Both the position numbers and the translations under genes were made by a program. A model generated the notes under the pieces. It did not search any database. It worked only from the letters and a program-made list of their open reading frames with translations, and was not told the origin of the DNA. From Akkermansiaceae bacterium UBA956 (GTDB lineage: Bacteria; Verrucomicrobiota; Verrucomicrobiia; Verrucomicrobiales; Akkermansiaceae): a stretch of 64,000 bases of DNA. Positions 52,468 through 61,775 of this stretch are shown in pieces. The DNA lies in contig DBCO01000010.1 in the NCBI GenBank assembly GCA_002293145.1, positions 1 through 64,000 on the forward strand. The letters are read 5' to 3'. Within the stretch, counting starts at the first letter, position 1. Each line of letters starts with the position of its first letter.

Positions 52468-54168
52468 ATGTCCGAACAAAAATTAGCCGCCAACGAATAC
52501 ATCAAAATCCGCTCGAACTATCTGCGCGGAAATTTGGCCGAGGAACTTGCCGATGTTTCCACCGGCGAGATCTCGGAAGACAACCAACAGCTCATCAAAT
52601 TCCACGGTTCCTACATGCAGGACGACCGCGACCTGCGTGCAGACCGCCGCAAGCATCGATTGGAAAAAGCCTACTCGTTCATGATCCGCATCCGTGTGCC
52701 CGGCGGCGTTTCAACCTCAGCGCAGTGGCTAGCTACCGATGATCTTTGCGAAAAATACGGCAATCACGACTTCAAGCTCACCACTCGCCAAGCCTACCAG
52801 CTTCACGGCGTGATCAAGTCGAACCTCAAGCGCACGGTGCAGGAAATCAATGCCGCAGCGATGGACACCATCGCAGCCTGCGGTGACGTCAATCGCAACG
52901 TGATGTGCAATCCCAATCCTCACCTTTCTCACGTGCACGCCGCAGCGCTCAAGGCTGCTCAGGACATATCGACCCACCTCACGCCTAATACCGGAGCCTA
53001 CCACGAGATCTGGCTCGATGGCGAAAAGGTCATTTCCTCCGAGCAAGAAGAGGAGCCGATCTACGGAAAAACCTATTTGCCGCGTAAATTCAAGATCACG
53101 ATCGCCGTTCCTCCGTCGAACGACGTCGATATCTACGCCAACTGCCTTTCTTTTATCGCCATCGTAGAAAAAAACCAACTAGTTGGTTATAATGTTGCTG
53201 TCGGTGGTGGCATGGGTATGACGCACGGTGCCGAGGAGACATTTCCGCGCATTGCTGACGTCATCGGCTTCTGCACACCCGAGCAAGTAGTCAAAGTGGC
53301 CGAAGAAGTGGTCAAAGTGCAGCGCGATTTCGGCTGCCGCACCGATCGTAAACACGCTCGCCTTAAATACACCGTGCAAGACCACGGTCCCGCATGGTTT
53401 TTGGCAAAACTCAACGAATACCTCGGTTGCGACTTGGAGCCGGTGCGCGATTTCGTGTTCGAAAACAACGGCGACCGCTACGGCTGGGTCACCGATCCCG
53501 AAGGAAATTCTCACCTCACTCTGTTCATCGAAGGCGGCCGCGTGATCGATCGACCAGGCTACCCGATGCGTACGGGTCTGAAAGAAATCGCCAAAATTCA
53601 CACCGGCGACTTCCGTCTCACCGCTAACCAAAACGTCATAATCGCCAATGTGACACCTGCTCAGCGGCCATTGGTCGAAAAACTCGTGGAGCAATACGGT
53701 CTGGAAGACGGCAAAAAACGCAGTGCGCTGCGCCTCAATGCCCTCGCCTGCGTTGCTCTGCCGACCTGTGCGCTTTCGCTCGCCGAAGCCGAACGTTTTC
53801 TACCGACTCTGATCACTGAGCTCGAGGGCTCGCTCGAAGAAGTTGGCCTGAACCACGACGCCATTACCATCCGCATGACCGGTTGCCCGAATGGTTGCGC
53901 CCGCCCCTACATCGCCGAAATCGGTTTCGTCGGTCGCGGTCCCGATCGCTACAACGTTTACCTCGGTGGCGGCCATGCCGGTCAGCGCCTGAGCAAACTC
54001 TACAAAGCCGATGTCACCAGCCCCGAAATCAAGCCGCTCCTAGCTCCGATTTTTGCCAGCTACGCCAAAGATCGCAACGAGGGCGAAAAATTTGGCGACT
54101 TCGTGATCCGTGCTGGCATCGTCGCCGCCACCATCCAGGGCGATGATTTCCATAGAAATATCAAGTAA
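52468..54168 (+). CDS. cysI: Sulfite reductase hemoprotein beta subunit
   Basis: The 566-residue enzyme reduces sulfite to sulfide with siroheme and a 4Fe-4S cluster. The cluster ligands are C428 and C434 (ACVALPTC) and C473 and C477 (GCPNGC), in the conserved C-X5-C and C-X3-C spacing. The early motif KFHGSYMQDDRD and RKHRLEKAYSFMIRIRVPGGV are also typical. Start ATG 52468 follows the repeat gap. Confidence 0.95.
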   Translation: MSEQKLAANEYIKIRSNYLRGNLAEELADVSTGEISEDNQQLIKFHGSYMQDDRDLRADRRKHRLEKAYSFMIRIRVPGGVSTSAQWLATDDLCEKYGNHDFKLTTRQAYQLHGVIKSNLKRTVQEINAAAMDTIAACGDVNRNVMCNPNPHLSHVHAAALKAAQDISTHLTPNTGAYHEIWLDGEKVISSEQEEEPIYGKTYLPRKFKITIAVPPSNDVDIYANCLSFIAIVEKNQLVGYNVAVGGGMGMTHGAEETFPRIADVIGFCTPEQVVKVAEEVVKVQRDFGCRTDRKHARLKYTVQDHGPAWFLAKLNEYLGCDLEPVRDFVFENNGDRYGWVTDPEGNSHLTLFIEGGRVIDRPGYPMRTGLKEIAKIHTGDFRLTANQNVIIANVTPAQRPLVEKLVEQYGLEDGKKRSALRLNALACVALPTCALSLAEAERFLPTLITELEGSLEEVGLNHDAITIRMTGCPNGCARPYIAEIGFVGRGPDRYNVYLGGGHAGQRLSKLYKADVTSPEIKPLLAPIFASYAKDRNEGEKFGDFVIRAGIVAATIQGDDFHRNIK

Positions 54169-54237
54169 AGACTCAAGATTGCCAGAGATAAGACATAAGA
54201 TCAATTCCTAGTCCAGTGACTAGTGACCAGTAAACCG

Positions 54238-54945
54238 ATGACCTCCACCGCCCCAGACCTTTCCACCGAACTCGCCGTCATGAAGGCCGCGGAGCGCTTC
54301 AAGCATCTGCACGGTGTCTTTGGGCCGCGCGTTGTGGCGACGACTTCCTTTGGTTTGCAGGCTGCTGTCAGTCTGCACCTGATCCACTACCACGCGCCAG
54401 AAATCCCCGTGGTTTTCATCGACACTGGCTATCTTTTTCCCGAAACCTACCAATACATCGATGAATTGATGGAAAAATGGCCGGTCGATCTTCGCACCTA
54501 CACCCCCCAGCTCACCGCCGCTCGCCAAGAAACCATCTACGGCAAACTCTGGGAACAGGGCAAAGAGGGCAATGAAAAATACGCGCTGATCAATAAGATC
54601 GAGCCGATGAACCGTGCGCTCAAGGAACTCGGTGCCGATGTCTGGATCTCCGGCCTCCGCCGCAGCCAAAGCTCTACCCGACTCAATCGACCCTTTGCCG
54701 AGCAGCAAAACAAAACGCTTAAGGTCTATCCGATTCTCGATTGGGCTGATGCTCAAGTCTACGCCTACATGGCCCAGCACAACATTCCGCGCCATCCGTT
54801 AGCTGATTCCTACGTAACCATGGGCGACTGGCACAGCACCTCACCCGCCGAACAAGGCGTAGAAGCCGAGTCCACCCGCTACGGTGGCGAAAAATACGAA
54901 TGCGGCCTCCACGAACAATCCAACCAGTCGGATTTTCAGATCTAA
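54238..54945 (+). CDS. cysH: Phosphoadenylyl-sulfate reductase
   Basis: The 235-residue enzyme has ATTSFGLQAAVSLHLI, VVFIDTGYLFPETYQYIDEL, WISGLRRSQSSTR and the C-terminal catalytic KYECGLHE. Only the ECGLH Cys is present and the CC...CxxC cluster of APS reductases is absent, so it is PAPS-type. It makes sulfite for CysJI. ATG 54238 is chosen; GTG 54223 would add five residues. It follows cysI by 69 bases. Confidence 0.93.
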   Translation: MTSTAPDLSTELAVMKAAERFKHLHGVFGPRVVATTSFGLQAAVSLHLIHYHAPEIPVVFIDTGYLFPETYQYIDELMEKWPVDLRTYTPQLTAARQETIYGKLWEQGKEGNEKYALINKIEPMNRALKELGADVWISGLRRSQSSTRLNRPFAEQQNKTLKVYPILDWADAQVYAYMAQHNIPRHPLADSYVTMGDWHSTSPAEQGVEAESTRYGGEKYECGLHEQSNQSDFQI

Positions 54946-54969
54946 TTAGGAGAAGTGATTTGCAATCCC

Positions 54970-55755
54970 TTACTTAACTTCGCCTATCACCTTCTCAGTA
55001 AAATCCGTCGCAGGCTTGGCAAGATCGAGTTTTTGGATCCAGATGTTGCGGTAGCGGACATCGTGGCCTTCGCATTGCAGCTTGAGACCTTGTGGTGTAT
55101 CGGTGATGCCTTTTCCATCATCGTTGCCACCATCTACGCCGGACCGTGGACCACCCCACACTTGGTTGATCACTTGGTTTTTGTGAACCTTGATGCCGTT
55201 GAAATACATCGTAATAAGCGGTTTTTCGACAAGTTTGCCATCGCTGAATCGAGCGGCGCGGAAGGTGATGTCATAGCTATTCCATTGACCGACACCATTA
55301 TAGGCATGGTAAGGTGATTCGGTCTCGTTGATGACGGCTCCCATTCCATGCTTGGTTTTGTCGCCATCGAGCACTTGGATTTCGTAGCGATTTTGCAAAT
55401 ATACCCCGCTGTTGCCTCCGGGTTTCATGATCAGAAATTCGATGTGTAAGCGGAAGTCACGGAAGGTTTCCTTGGTGACGACATCGGCATGGCCGTATTT
55501 TCCACCAGCCGCGGCGGGGTCGTCGGTCATCAAGACGGTGCCTTGGTCTACCGGATCATCGACGATTTTCCACTTGATGGGCAGTGCCGAAGCAAATGCA
55601 GGCCCTTCCCAGTAGCTCCAAAGTTTGTCGAGTGACTCGCGACTGCCATCGAAGAGAACAGTAGCTCCTTCGACAGGTGCTGCTCCGACTCCTACATCGG
55701 CATGGAGTGGAGAAAGTGTTAGTAATGAGAGAAAAAAAAGCGTTCGCGTGATCAT
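54970..55755 (-). CDS. Secreted DUF1080 (3-keto-disaccharide hydrolase-like) protein
   Basis: The 261-residue protein has a signal peptide (ITRTLFFLSLLTLSPLHA) and one DUF1080 domain: GATVLFDGSRESLDKLW, TFRDFRLHIEFLIMKPGGNSGVYLQNRYEIQVLDG, and EGHDVRYRNIWIQKLDL at the end. The domain is a concanavalin-like beta-sandwich common in Planctomycetes and Verrucomicrobia; some members hydrolyse 3-keto-glycosides. It converges with cysH. Confidence 0.85.
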   Translation of the reverse strand: MITRTLFFLSLLTLSPLHADVGVGAAPVEGATVLFDGSRESLDKLWSYWEGPAFASALPIKWKIVDDPVDQGTVLMTDDPAAAGGKYGHADVVTKETFRDFRLHIEFLIMKPGGNSGVYLQNRYEIQVLDGDKTKHGMGAVINETESPYHAYNGVGQWNSYDITFRAARFSDGKLVEKPLITMYFNGIKVHKNQVINQVWGGPRSGVDGGNDDGKGITDTPQGLKLQCEGHDVRYRNIWIQKLDLAKPATDFTEKVIGEVK

Positions 55756-55803
55756 GATGAGGTAGATACGGGAGATGCTGTGTTTTTCCTTCAGTGATAT
55801 TCG

Positions 55804-57015
55804 CTAGCCCTGTGGGTTGGGCAGAACGATGAGAAATTTGGTTTCTCGACCGGGTACGGAGCTGACCGAAATGTCTCCCCCGTGAGCTTCGATGGCACGC
55901 TTGACGATCGAGAGTCCCAACCCAGTGCCTTTGATGGCGCTATTGGTGTGATTTTGATCGACGCGGTAGAATCGCTTGAACACAAAAGGTAAGTGATTGG
56001 AAGGGATGCCGATGCCGTCATCACAGATGCTGATTTGAATTTGATCATCGACGATTTCAGCTGTCACCGTGACTTTGAGACCTGCTCGTGGATTTTGTTT
56101 GAGGGCATTTTCGATTAGATTGAAAAGCACCTGCGTCCAGTAAAAACGATCGCCGGCGATGACCAGCTTAGGATCGACTCGCGAGTGATCGATCTTCGCT
56201 TGTTGGCTTTCGATCAAGTGTTCAAGACGCTCTAACACATCGTGCACACAATGCACAAACTCAAAGGGCTCGATACTCAATGCCGCGGCTTCACCTGATT
56301 CCAATCGCGAAATAACTAACATGTCTTCTACAATGCGTGATACACGATCGGTATGCTTCGACATGATCGTGAGAAATCGTTTTGCTTGCTCTGCATCACG
56401 CAAACCATGATCTTCTAACAAATTTTCAAGATAGCCCTGAATGATTGCCAATGGTGTCCTGAGTTCGTGCGAAGCATTGGCGACAAAGTCTTTGCGCACT
56501 TGCTCGCTCTGATACTCGGCAGTGAGGTCACGTAGTAGAATTCGAATGCGTGCATGGGGATAAAAATCGGCGGGCAAGGGTGCGGCATCGAGAAGCCAAG
56601 CATTCACACCGCGCGCCTCGCGCGATCCTAGTGGTGACAATTGTTGTGTAAGCACAATGCGCTTGACCACAGGCTGTTGGGTGGTCTCGCATTCGCGGAT
56701 GACTTCCATGAAGCGCGCGTTGGCGAAGACCTCTTGCGGCGCAAGGCCGATGAGGGAACGATCACCAAACATGGTACGCGCTGCGATGTTTGCATAGCAG
56801 AACTGGCCATCGTCACAGACAAGAAACAAGGCGTCACTTAGTCCATCGAGCAAGAATTCGTGGCGTTGTTGCTCTTCCCTTGTTGCTGCTTCGATTTTTT
56901 GCGTGAGCTGTGCCATTTCGTCTATTTGTGCTTTTTGTTTTGGTTTCCTGCTCACATACAGCCATACGAAAGCAATGCAAACGATGGCGGGGAGTGCGAG
57001 GACGACGTAGTTCAT
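55804..57015 (-). CDS. phoR: Phosphate-type sensor histidine kinase PhoR
   Basis: The 403-residue kinase has one N-terminal membrane helix (YVVLALPAIVCIAFVWLYV) and a PAS-like region (LLDGLSDALFLVCDDGQFCYANIAARTMFG). The H box is FVANASHELRTPLAIIQGYLENLLEDH, and the ATPase motifs are LIENALKQNP, CDDGIGIPSNHLPFVFKRFYRV and GTGLGLSIVKRAIEAHGGDI. It is typical of PhoR. Its start overlaps the phoB stop (ATGA). Identity as PhoR rests on the phoB-phoU-pstB context. Confidence 0.9.
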   Translation of the reverse strand: MNYVVLALPAIVCIAFVWLYVSRKPKQKAQIDEMAQLTQKIEAATREEQQRHEFLLDGLSDALFLVCDDGQFCYANIAARTMFGDRSLIGLAPQEVFANARFMEVIRECETTQQPVVKRIVLTQQLSPLGSREARGVNAWLLDAAPLPADFYPHARIRILLRDLTAEYQSEQVRKDFVANASHELRTPLAIIQGYLENLLEDHGLRDAEQAKRFLTIMSKHTDRVSRIVEDMLVISRLESGEAAALSIEPFEFVHCVHDVLERLEHLIESQQAKIDHSRVDPKLVIAGDRFYWTQVLFNLIENALKQNPRAGLKVTVTAEIVDDQIQISICDDGIGIPSNHLPFVFKRFYRVDQNHTNSAIKGTGLGLSIVKRAIEAHGGDISVSSVPGRETKFLIVLPNPQG

Positions 57016-57716
57016 GGATTCGGGCTGACGAAACGATACCCTACTCCGCGAATCGTTTCAACTCGATCCGCATGGGAACCGAGTTTTTGTCGTAACCGCT
57101 TCATGTGCGTGTCGAGAGTGCGGCTGATCACATCATCGCTATAACCCCATACGCTGCGCAGCATATCGTTGCGTTGTTGTGGATGATTGGCCCGTTCACA
57201 GAGGAACAGTAGGAGTTTGAACTCGGTGGATGTGAGTTCTACAGGCTCGTTCTCGATGTAGAATTTAAGTGAATTTTTATCGAAGGAAAAATCACCGACA
57301 CGGAACTCGGTAGAGCCTGAGGTGACTTGCATGCGCTTAAGTACGGCTTGCACTCGTAGAACCAACTCTTTCGGCGAAAAGGGCTTAGTCACGTAGTCGT
57401 CGGCACCCGCGGTTAGTCCTGCAATGCGGTCTTCTGTCTGTGCTCGGGCGGTAAGAAGAATTACAGGAATTTGTTGTGTGCGCGCATCGCGGCGCAATCC
57501 CTTGAGTACGCCCAATCCATTGAGAGTAGGCAACATGAGATCAAGCACGATGATGTCAGGCCGCTCTTTTTGAGCAGTTTCTAATCCTACTTGTCCATCA
57601 TACGCCTTCAATACTCGGCAGCCGACACGTTCTAGGTTGAACGCCACCAAGTCGGTGATGTCGGCTTCGTCTTCGATCACTAATACGGTTTGCACGTTCT
57701 CCTTCATATAGGTCAT
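57012..57716 (-). CDS. phoB: Phosphate regulon response regulator PhoB
   Basis: The 234-residue OmpR-type regulator has VLVIEDEADITDLVAFNL, phospho-acceptor Asp in DIIVLDLMLPTLNG, DDYVTKPFSPKELVLRVQAVLKR and the winged helix VELTSTEFKLLLFLCERANHPQQRNDMLRSVWG ending RGVGYRF. Starts at 57716 and 57707 are both possible. It lies between phoU and phoR, so it belongs to the phosphate system. Confidence 0.92.
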   Translation of the reverse strand: MTYMKENVQTVLVIEDEADITDLVAFNLERVGCRVLKAYDGQVGLETAQKERPDIIVLDLMLPTLNGLGVLKGLRRDARTQQIPVILLTARAQTEDRIAGLTAGADDYVTKPFSPKELVLRVQAVLKRMQVTSGSTEFRVGDFSFDKNSLKFYIENEPVELTSTEFKLLLFLCERANHPQQRNDMLRSVWGYSDDVISRTLDTHMKRLRQKLGSHADRVETIRGVGYRFVSPNP

Positions 57717-57762
57717 TCAGGTGATTCAAAGATGCATCGTGTGACGGATTCGTTGCATCGGA

Positions 57763-58461
57763 TCAATCCGATTCAGTATCCTTTGTTTCTTTGCGTGAGC
57801 TGTGTCGAATGTCTTGGGCTGTGCCCAAAAATACAGCATCTTCGCCGATGTTGACTGCTAGATCGCCCACGCGTTCTAACGAGCGAACCACAAAGATGAG
57901 ATGCAGAAGCGACTCCGATTTGCCATTGGCTTCTTCAAGTTGTTGGCTCAATGAGGAGATCAATGACTTGTGCATCTTATCTAACTCTTTGTCGCGTAAT
58001 TTCAGCCCTTCCGCCAACTCAATGTTGTGATCGGTGAATGCCGTCATAGCATCGCGCAAGAGGGAGTCGGCAAGAGCATACAGCGGCTCGACAAGCGTAA
58101 CTTCCGGAAGGTCCGAGCCCTTGCAAATTTTCTTAGCGCGTTTCGCGATGTTCACGGCATGATCCGAGATTCTTTCCAGGCAGGTGGAAATTTTCATCGA
58201 GGAAATGACTAACCGCAAATCTGTGGCAACGGGGTGATGACGCACGAGGATTTCCATCCCCGTGTGATCGACTTTCATTTCCAAATCATCCACCTCGCTG
58301 TCATCTCCGATGACGGTGCGAGATAGTTCGATATCGCGCTCGATCAACGCTCGCGTGGCACGTTCTAAATTTTGGCGGGTCAGACTGGCCATGAGCAAGA
58401 CCTCATCTTTAAGATTGCGAATCGCGTGGTCGAAATCGCGGAATATGTGTCCTCCGGGCAT
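57763..58461 (-). CDS. phoU: Phosphate signalling protein PhoU
   Basis: The 232-residue protein has two PhoU repeats, each a three-helix bundle: FDHAIRNLKDEVLLMASLTRQNLERATRAL... with DLRLVISSMKISTCLERISDHAVNIAKRAK, then EPLYALADSLLRDAMTAFTDHNIELAEGLKLRDKELD with LIFVVRSLERVGDLAVNIGEDAVFL. The E/D-x3-D motifs bind metal clusters. It links the Pst transporter to PhoR and PhoB. ATG 58461 is chosen because the longer frame runs into pstB. Confidence 0.94.
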   Translation of the reverse strand: MPGGHIFRDFDHAIRNLKDEVLLMASLTRQNLERATRALIERDIELSRTVIGDDSEVDDLEMKVDHTGMEILVRHHPVATDLRLVISSMKISTCLERISDHAVNIAKRAKKICKGSDLPEVTLVEPLYALADSLLRDAMTAFTDHNIELAEGLKLRDKELDKMHKSLISSLSQQLEEANGKSESLLHLIFVVRSLERVGDLAVNIGEDAVFLGTAQDIRHSSRKETKDTESD

Positions 58462-58486
58462 AAATCTGTGTGGTTGGTGCGTGTGA

Positions 58487-59287
58487 TCAGCCGAAGCGGC
58501 CTGAAATGTATTCCTCGGTCCGTTTTTCACGAGGATTGCTGAACATAGTGCTGGTGTCATCGTACTCTATGACTTCACCTAAGTAAAAAAATGCGGTTTT
58601 GTCAGAGACGCGCGATGCCTGTTGCATGCTGTGCGTGACGATGATGAAGGTGTAGACCTTTGCCAATTGAGTGATCAATTCTTCGACCTTTAGGGTAGCG
58701 ATGGGATCCAGAGCACTGCAGGGCTCGTCCATCAGCACGATGCGTGGTTTTACTGCGATTGCACGTGCGATGCATAAGCGTTGTTGTTGTCCTCCGGATA
58801 AACCTACGCCAGATTCGTGGAGGCGATCCTTTACCTCATCCCACAATGCCGCCGCGCGTAGAGCTTGCTCCACAGACTCTGCCAGTACTTTGCTGTTGCG
58901 TTCTCCGCGAATCTGCAAACCATAAGCGACATTTTCGAAGATGCTGCGGGGAAACGCGTTCGACTTCTGGAAAACCATGCCGACTTCATTGCGCAAGCGG
59001 GCTACATCCACACGCGGATCGTAGATGTCTTCTCCTTGAATGAAAATTTTCCCCTTCGTAACACGAGCTCTGGGGATCTCATCATTCATGCGGTTGAGAC
59101 AACGCAGCAAGGTCGATTTTCCACAACCAGATGGACCAATGAAGGCTGTGACCTTGTTGAGCTCAATCTCCAAATTGATGTTTTTCAGGATCAGTGAGCT
59201 CCCATAGCAAAAGTCCACTTCGCGGATTGAAGCTGCGATTTCTACTTGGGTTTTGATGCTGGGCTGATCTAACACTTCGCTACTCAT
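58487..59287 (-). CDS. pstB: Phosphate ABC transporter ATP-binding protein PstB
   Basis: The 266-residue ATPase has ALIGPSGCGKST-like Walker A (AFIGPSGCGKSTLLRCLNRMNDEIP), the PstB-specific loops VDVARLRNEVGMVFQKSNAFPRSIFENVAYGL, signature LSGGQQQRLCIARAI and Walker B IVLMDEPCSALDPIATLKVEELI. It energises phosphate uptake. pstS, pstC and pstA are not adjacent. The likely operator lies upstream at 59348-59403. Confidence 0.94.
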   Translation of the reverse strand: MSSEVLDQPSIKTQVEIAASIREVDFCYGSSLILKNINLEIELNKVTAFIGPSGCGKSTLLRCLNRMNDEIPRARVTKGKIFIQGEDIYDPRVDVARLRNEVGMVFQKSNAFPRSIFENVAYGLQIRGERNSKVLAESVEQALRAAALWDEVKDRLHESGVGLSGGQQQRLCIARAIAVKPRIVLMDEPCSALDPIATLKVEELITQLAKVYTFIIVTHSMQQASRVSDKTAFFYLGEVIEYDDTSTMFSNPREKRTEEYISGRFG

Positions 59288-59347
59288 AATGACTGAACTG
59301 TGACACCTGTAACCTAACATTGCTCACTGACAAAACGGCGACATGGC

Positions 59348-59403
59348 ATTTGTGACGATTTTGTCACAAATAGCAAACCTAATGCACTGAGGGCGTCACA
59401 AAT
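59348..59403 (-). promoter_or_regulatory. GTCACAAAT repeats before pstB, possible Pho-type operator
   Basis: ATTTGTGAC, six bases, GTCACAAAT (59348-59371) is a perfect inverted repeat. A further GTCACAAAT lies at 59395-59403, 32 bases away, about three helical turns. The position 60-115 bases before pstB suggests an operator. The pattern is not the standard E. coli Pho box. Confidence 0.45.
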
Positions 59404-60032
59404 CAGTCATTTCGTCGTTGCATGCGTGATGCAAATGTCCACAGCACTGCTGGCACCGCGAAGCTCAAGACCATCGTCAGTACTGGTCGATTATGCCCCG
59501 CCGCGCCAATCCAGGAGAAAATCAACGCCATCGGCGAGCACCCACACGCTAAGGCCAGTGCAAACGCACTCAGCGGCATTCGCAACATCCCTGCCGTCAC
59601 GGCCAGGGCCTCGGGTAAAATGGGCACTGCTCGCGAAAGCGCAATTACCCAGCCCCCACTGTGCGCCACCATCGTTTTTCCGCGCTGGTAGTCCTTTTCC
59701 CCCAAAAATCGCACCGCCGCACGTTCCGTGAAAAGCCTCCCGCAGCCATAGCCACACATTCCCGCTAAAAACGAGCCCGCAAATCCCCACAGGGCGCCTA
59801 GCAGCGTTCCATATAAAAACCCCAAGGCTGACATCACCACCGTCCCCGGAACTGGTAGCACCAGATCAAGCAACAGCAACACACACCCTGCTAAGCCAGC
59901 CGATGTCCCATAGCCCTGCAATGCAGCGCCCACCGTTCGTACGTCCGACCACTCGGCCCAATGGTCACCCCAGATCATCCAGATGATCAAAATCAGAGTC
60001 GAAAACCCTACAATCCATAACACCAATCTCAT
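59403..60032 (-). CDS. VTT-domain (DedA/TMEM64-like) membrane protein
   Basis: The 209-residue protein has six hydrophobic segments and the VTT (SNARE-associated/DedA) pattern: VVMSALGFLYGTLLGALWGFAGSFLAGMCGYGCGRLF, then VIALSRAVPILPEALAVTAGMLRMPLSAFALAL. The R-x3-P is characteristic. Relatives flip lipids or keep membrane homeostasis. It shares strand with pstB downstream but ends inside the presumed operator; cotranscription is open. Confidence 0.82.
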   Translation of the reverse strand: MRLVLWIVGFSTLILIIWMIWGDHWAEWSDVRTVGAALQGYGTSAGLAGCVLLLLDLVLPVPGTVVMSALGFLYGTLLGALWGFAGSFLAGMCGYGCGRLFTERAAVRFLGEKDYQRGKTMVAHSGGWVIALSRAVPILPEALAVTAGMLRMPLSAFALALACGCSPMALIFSWIGAAGHNRPVLTMVLSFAVPAVLWTFASRMQRRND

Positions 60033-60112
60033 AGGCCTAGGATAAAAGCACTGCGCCCAAGTTTCAAGTCAGCATTCACAATTCTCCCTTGCCTCAGCGA
60101 CTGCCCCTCGCC

Positions 60113-60661
60113 ATGATCAGACGCGTGTGGGAGAAATCTACCGGCATCGTCCTCCGGGTGACGAAATTGACCGACACCAGCTCGATCGTTCGCTGGTGGA
60201 CCCTCCAGCATGGGCTGATTGATACCGTTGCTAAAGGCGCTCGCCGAAGCACCAGCAACTTTGCCGGCAAGATCGATCTCTTTTTCACCGCAGAAATTTC
60301 TTGGGTCACCAGCAAAACGGGAAATCTCCACACCTTGCGCGAGAGTTCCGTGCAGTGTTATCGTGCGCAGTTGCGACTCGATTACACCAATACCCTCATC
60401 GCTTCCTACTTCTGCGCGATGATCGAAAAAATTACCGAACCCGAGAGCCCCGAACCCGAGATCTACGATCTCCTCATTCGAGCGCTCAATCACATCGACG
60501 AAAAAAATGCGAGCTTGCGCGCCCTTCATTACTTTGAGCGTGAGCTCGCTCGTCTTCACGGCGTCGGGCGCAGTGGCGGTCACACCGCTATGCTTGACCT
60601 CGCTGATCTCGGTGCTGGTCTGCCCGCTCTCCGCGCCCAAGTCCTGCAACGACTCACCTAG
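60113..60661 (+). CDS. recO: DNA repair protein RecO, short form
   Basis: The 182-residue protein has the RecO N-terminal OB fold TGIVLRVTKLTDTSSIVRWWTLQHGLIDTVAKGARRSTSNFAGKIDLFF. A helical part follows (LRLDYTNTLIASYFCAMIEKITEPESPEPEIYDLLIRAL) and ends without the Cys4 zinc finger of the usual ~240-residue form. RecO loads RecA on SSB-coated DNA with RecR. ATG 60113 is preferred over the TTG at 60089. It is divergent from the VTT gene. Confidence 0.82.
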   Translation: MIRRVWEKSTGIVLRVTKLTDTSSIVRWWTLQHGLIDTVAKGARRSTSNFAGKIDLFFTAEISWVTSKTGNLHTLRESSVQCYRAQLRLDYTNTLIASYFCAMIEKITEPESPEPEIYDLLIRALNHIDEKNASLRALHYFERELARLHGVGRSGGHTAMLDLADLGAGLPALRAQVLQRLT

Positions 60662-60812
60662 CACTTTTCCCACAGTGATCGCGCGCAGGGAAGCTCGTCT
60701 CACCCAGATCACAGCCATGCTTTTTTATGGCCTCAGCGCTGCACATGACTCATAAGGGCAAAAGCCATAATTTCTGTTCACCAGAGATGCTTAACCTCTA
60801 GCCTTTAGACGC

Positions 60813-61721
60813 TTAGCCCTTCGACCAAAAAAGAGCTAGCGCCGTGAGTGCGAGGGGCAAGTAGAGCAGTGTAAATAAAAACAACTTCCGTGCGCTGCCG
60901 CGGTCACCTGCTTTGCGGAAACGTGCAGCCAGCACCACGGTCCATGTACCGAGCAGGAAGCCTATCAGCAGCCACGCGAGCCCAGCTGTGCCCATCAACC
61001 ACGGCCAGATCGCTAAAAGCGCAAGTAACCCCGCAAAAAACATCGACAGCGATCCGCTTTTGCGACCACTGACATCACCATTGGACCACATGCGGTAGCC
61101 TGCCGCCTCGTATTCGTCACGGCACATCCAGTTGATCGCGATGAAATGCGGCAACTGCCACAAAAACAACAGCGCGAACAAAAACCACGCCGAGCCATCC
61201 AAGGCAGCACCCGCCGCCGTCCAGCCAATCATCGGCGGAATAGCCCCAGGAATGGCTCCAAGCAGCGTATTGACCGAATGCTTGCGTTTCATCGGCGTGT
61301 AGAGAAACACGTAGGTCACCAGCGTGATCAAGGTCAATACCGCAGGCATTTTCCCAACTTTGATCGATAAATGCACCAAGCCGAAGGTGCAGAGCAAAGT
61401 CCCAATCGCGAAAGCCACCAACACATCCATCCGCTTGGCGGGTAGCGGACGATTCGCCGTGCGCGCCATTTTCGCATCCAAATCAATTTCCATTAGCTGA
61501 TTGAAGGCCGCCGAGCCAAAAGCCGCCGCCGCCGTGCCCACGATCGTATGCACCAACAACATCCAGTCCCAACCATGGGCGCGCGATCCCAGAAAATAAC
61601 CAAAAAACGTCGTAACTAGTACAAAAGTATTCAGCCGTACCTTCGTTAGCACAGCGAGATCCTTGCGGAACATCCCCTTTTGCTCCACCTGGTGGTCATC
61701 CAAATTCCCGTCATCACTCAT
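60813..61721 (-). CDS. ctaB: Heme O synthase (protoheme IX farnesyltransferase)
   Basis: The 302-residue UbiA-family enzyme has eight to nine membrane segments. It has the first aspartate motif AAFNQLMEIDLDAKMARTANRPLPAKRM and the second loop HFIAINWMCRDEYEAAGYRMW. It farnesylates heme B for cytochrome oxidase. ATG 61721 starts it; the cytochrome oxidase genes are not in the window. Confidence 0.92.
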   Translation of the reverse strand: MSDDGNLDDHQVEQKGMFRKDLAVLTKVRLNTFVLVTTFFGYFLGSRAHGWDWMLLVHTIVGTAAAAFGSAAFNQLMEIDLDAKMARTANRPLPAKRMDVLVAFAIGTLLCTFGLVHLSIKVGKMPAVLTLITLVTYVFLYTPMKRKHSVNTLLGAIPGAIPPMIGWTAAGAALDGSAWFLFALLFLWQLPHFIAINWMCRDEYEAAGYRMWSNGDVSGRKSGSLSMFFAGLLALLAIWPWLMGTAGLAWLLIGFLLGTWTVVLAARFRKAGDRGSARKLFLFTLLYLPLALTALALFWSKG

Positions 61722-61775
61722 GCGCTGCACCTACTGTGCACAGAACCCCAGAAATCACAAACGCCAATTTTTGAT

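Noticed and set aside
60029..60718. A 229-codon open frame opposite recO
   Set aside because: It mirrors recO and matches no family.
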